Positions 5,194 to 5,209 of a stretch of 5,209 nt of DNA are shown in pieces. The notes under the pieces were generated by a model that was not told the DNA's origin, ran no database searches, and was given only the letters and a program-made list of their open reading frames with translations. Numbering within the stretch: the stretch's first letter is position 1; every line of letters begins with the position of its first letter. The DNA comes from JAZDLM01 sp043801895 (GTDB taxonomy: Bacteria > Patescibacteriota > Kazan-3B-28), in NCBI GenBank assembly GCA_043801895.1, contig JAZDLM010000008.1:1-5209 (forward strand), given 5' to 3'. The position numbers and the translations under genes are program-made.

Positions 5194-5209
5194 ATGTCTA
5201 GTCAATATG
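5194..5209 (+). CDS. Possible start of the next gene, truncated by the window
   Basis: The ATG at 5194 begins an open frame of only five codons (MSSQY) before the sequence ends. Placement about 22 nt after the predicted start point of the TATAAT promoter is the main support. There is no well-spaced Shine-Dalgarno site (AAAGGAG is 21 nt away). An ATG at 5207 or a TTG at 5186 could also be the start. Nothing can be said about function. Confidence 0.3.

Noticed and set aside
4528..5205. Long minus-strand open frame (225 codons) opposite the 4428 gene
   Set aside because: It crosses the terminator and the downstream promoter and has no promoter or ribosome site of its own. Its Arg/Ser/Pro-rich product looks like an antisense shadow of G+C-rich codons.

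Overview
The window is an ordinary-looking bacterial stretch with all five complete genes on the + strand, plus what may be the first codons of a sixth gene at the right edge. The only gene with a firmly known enzymatic role is nrdJ (32-2884), a full-length vitamin B12-dependent (class II) ribonucleotide reductase. TGA is used as a normal stop: ORF 2891-3637 ends on it inside an ATGA overlap. The class II reductase, compact gene packing, several starts without a Shine-Dalgarno site and many unrecognised small proteins would fit a Patescibacteria/Candidate Phyla Radiation genome. That is an inference of moderate to low strength, because this NrdJ type also occurs in Actinobacteria and elsewhere.

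Layout. Bases 1-31 are the AT-rich upstream edge of nrdJ, with a possible -10 but no visible -35. Bases 32-3855 look like one operon: nrdJ, then 6 nt later a 248-residue helical protein I do not recognise, then a 4-nt ATGA overlap into a 73-residue DUF167/YggU-family protein. Next come two separately promoted orphan genes. The 142-residue gene at 3916 has a very good sigma70-type promoter (TTGACT, 17 nt, extended TATACT) whose predicted +1 falls on the ATG, so it looks leaderless. The 199-residue gene at 4428 has a sister promoter (TTGACT, 17 nt, extended TATGCT) with a strong AAAGGAGG ribosome site, and encodes one N-terminal membrane helix followed by a basic tail. The two promoters share an identical 17-base block around the -35 box. 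A strong GAAA-loop intrinsic terminator (5100-5130 plus U-rich tail) closes this unit, and a new promoter (TATAAT at 5160) leads off the right edge.

How the genes relate. nrdJ supplies deoxynucleotides for DNA synthesis and needs adenosylcobalamin. The two genes behind it are probably co-transcribed, but nothing in their sequences ties them to nucleotide metabolism. The two orphan genes share a promoter design but have no visible similarity to each other in sequence or topology. I see no mobile element, CRISPR array, RNA gene or recognisable defence system. The points most worth a second look are the paired promoters with contrasting translation starts, the unknown nrdJ-linked protein with its recent 21-bp duplication, and the orphan membrane protein.
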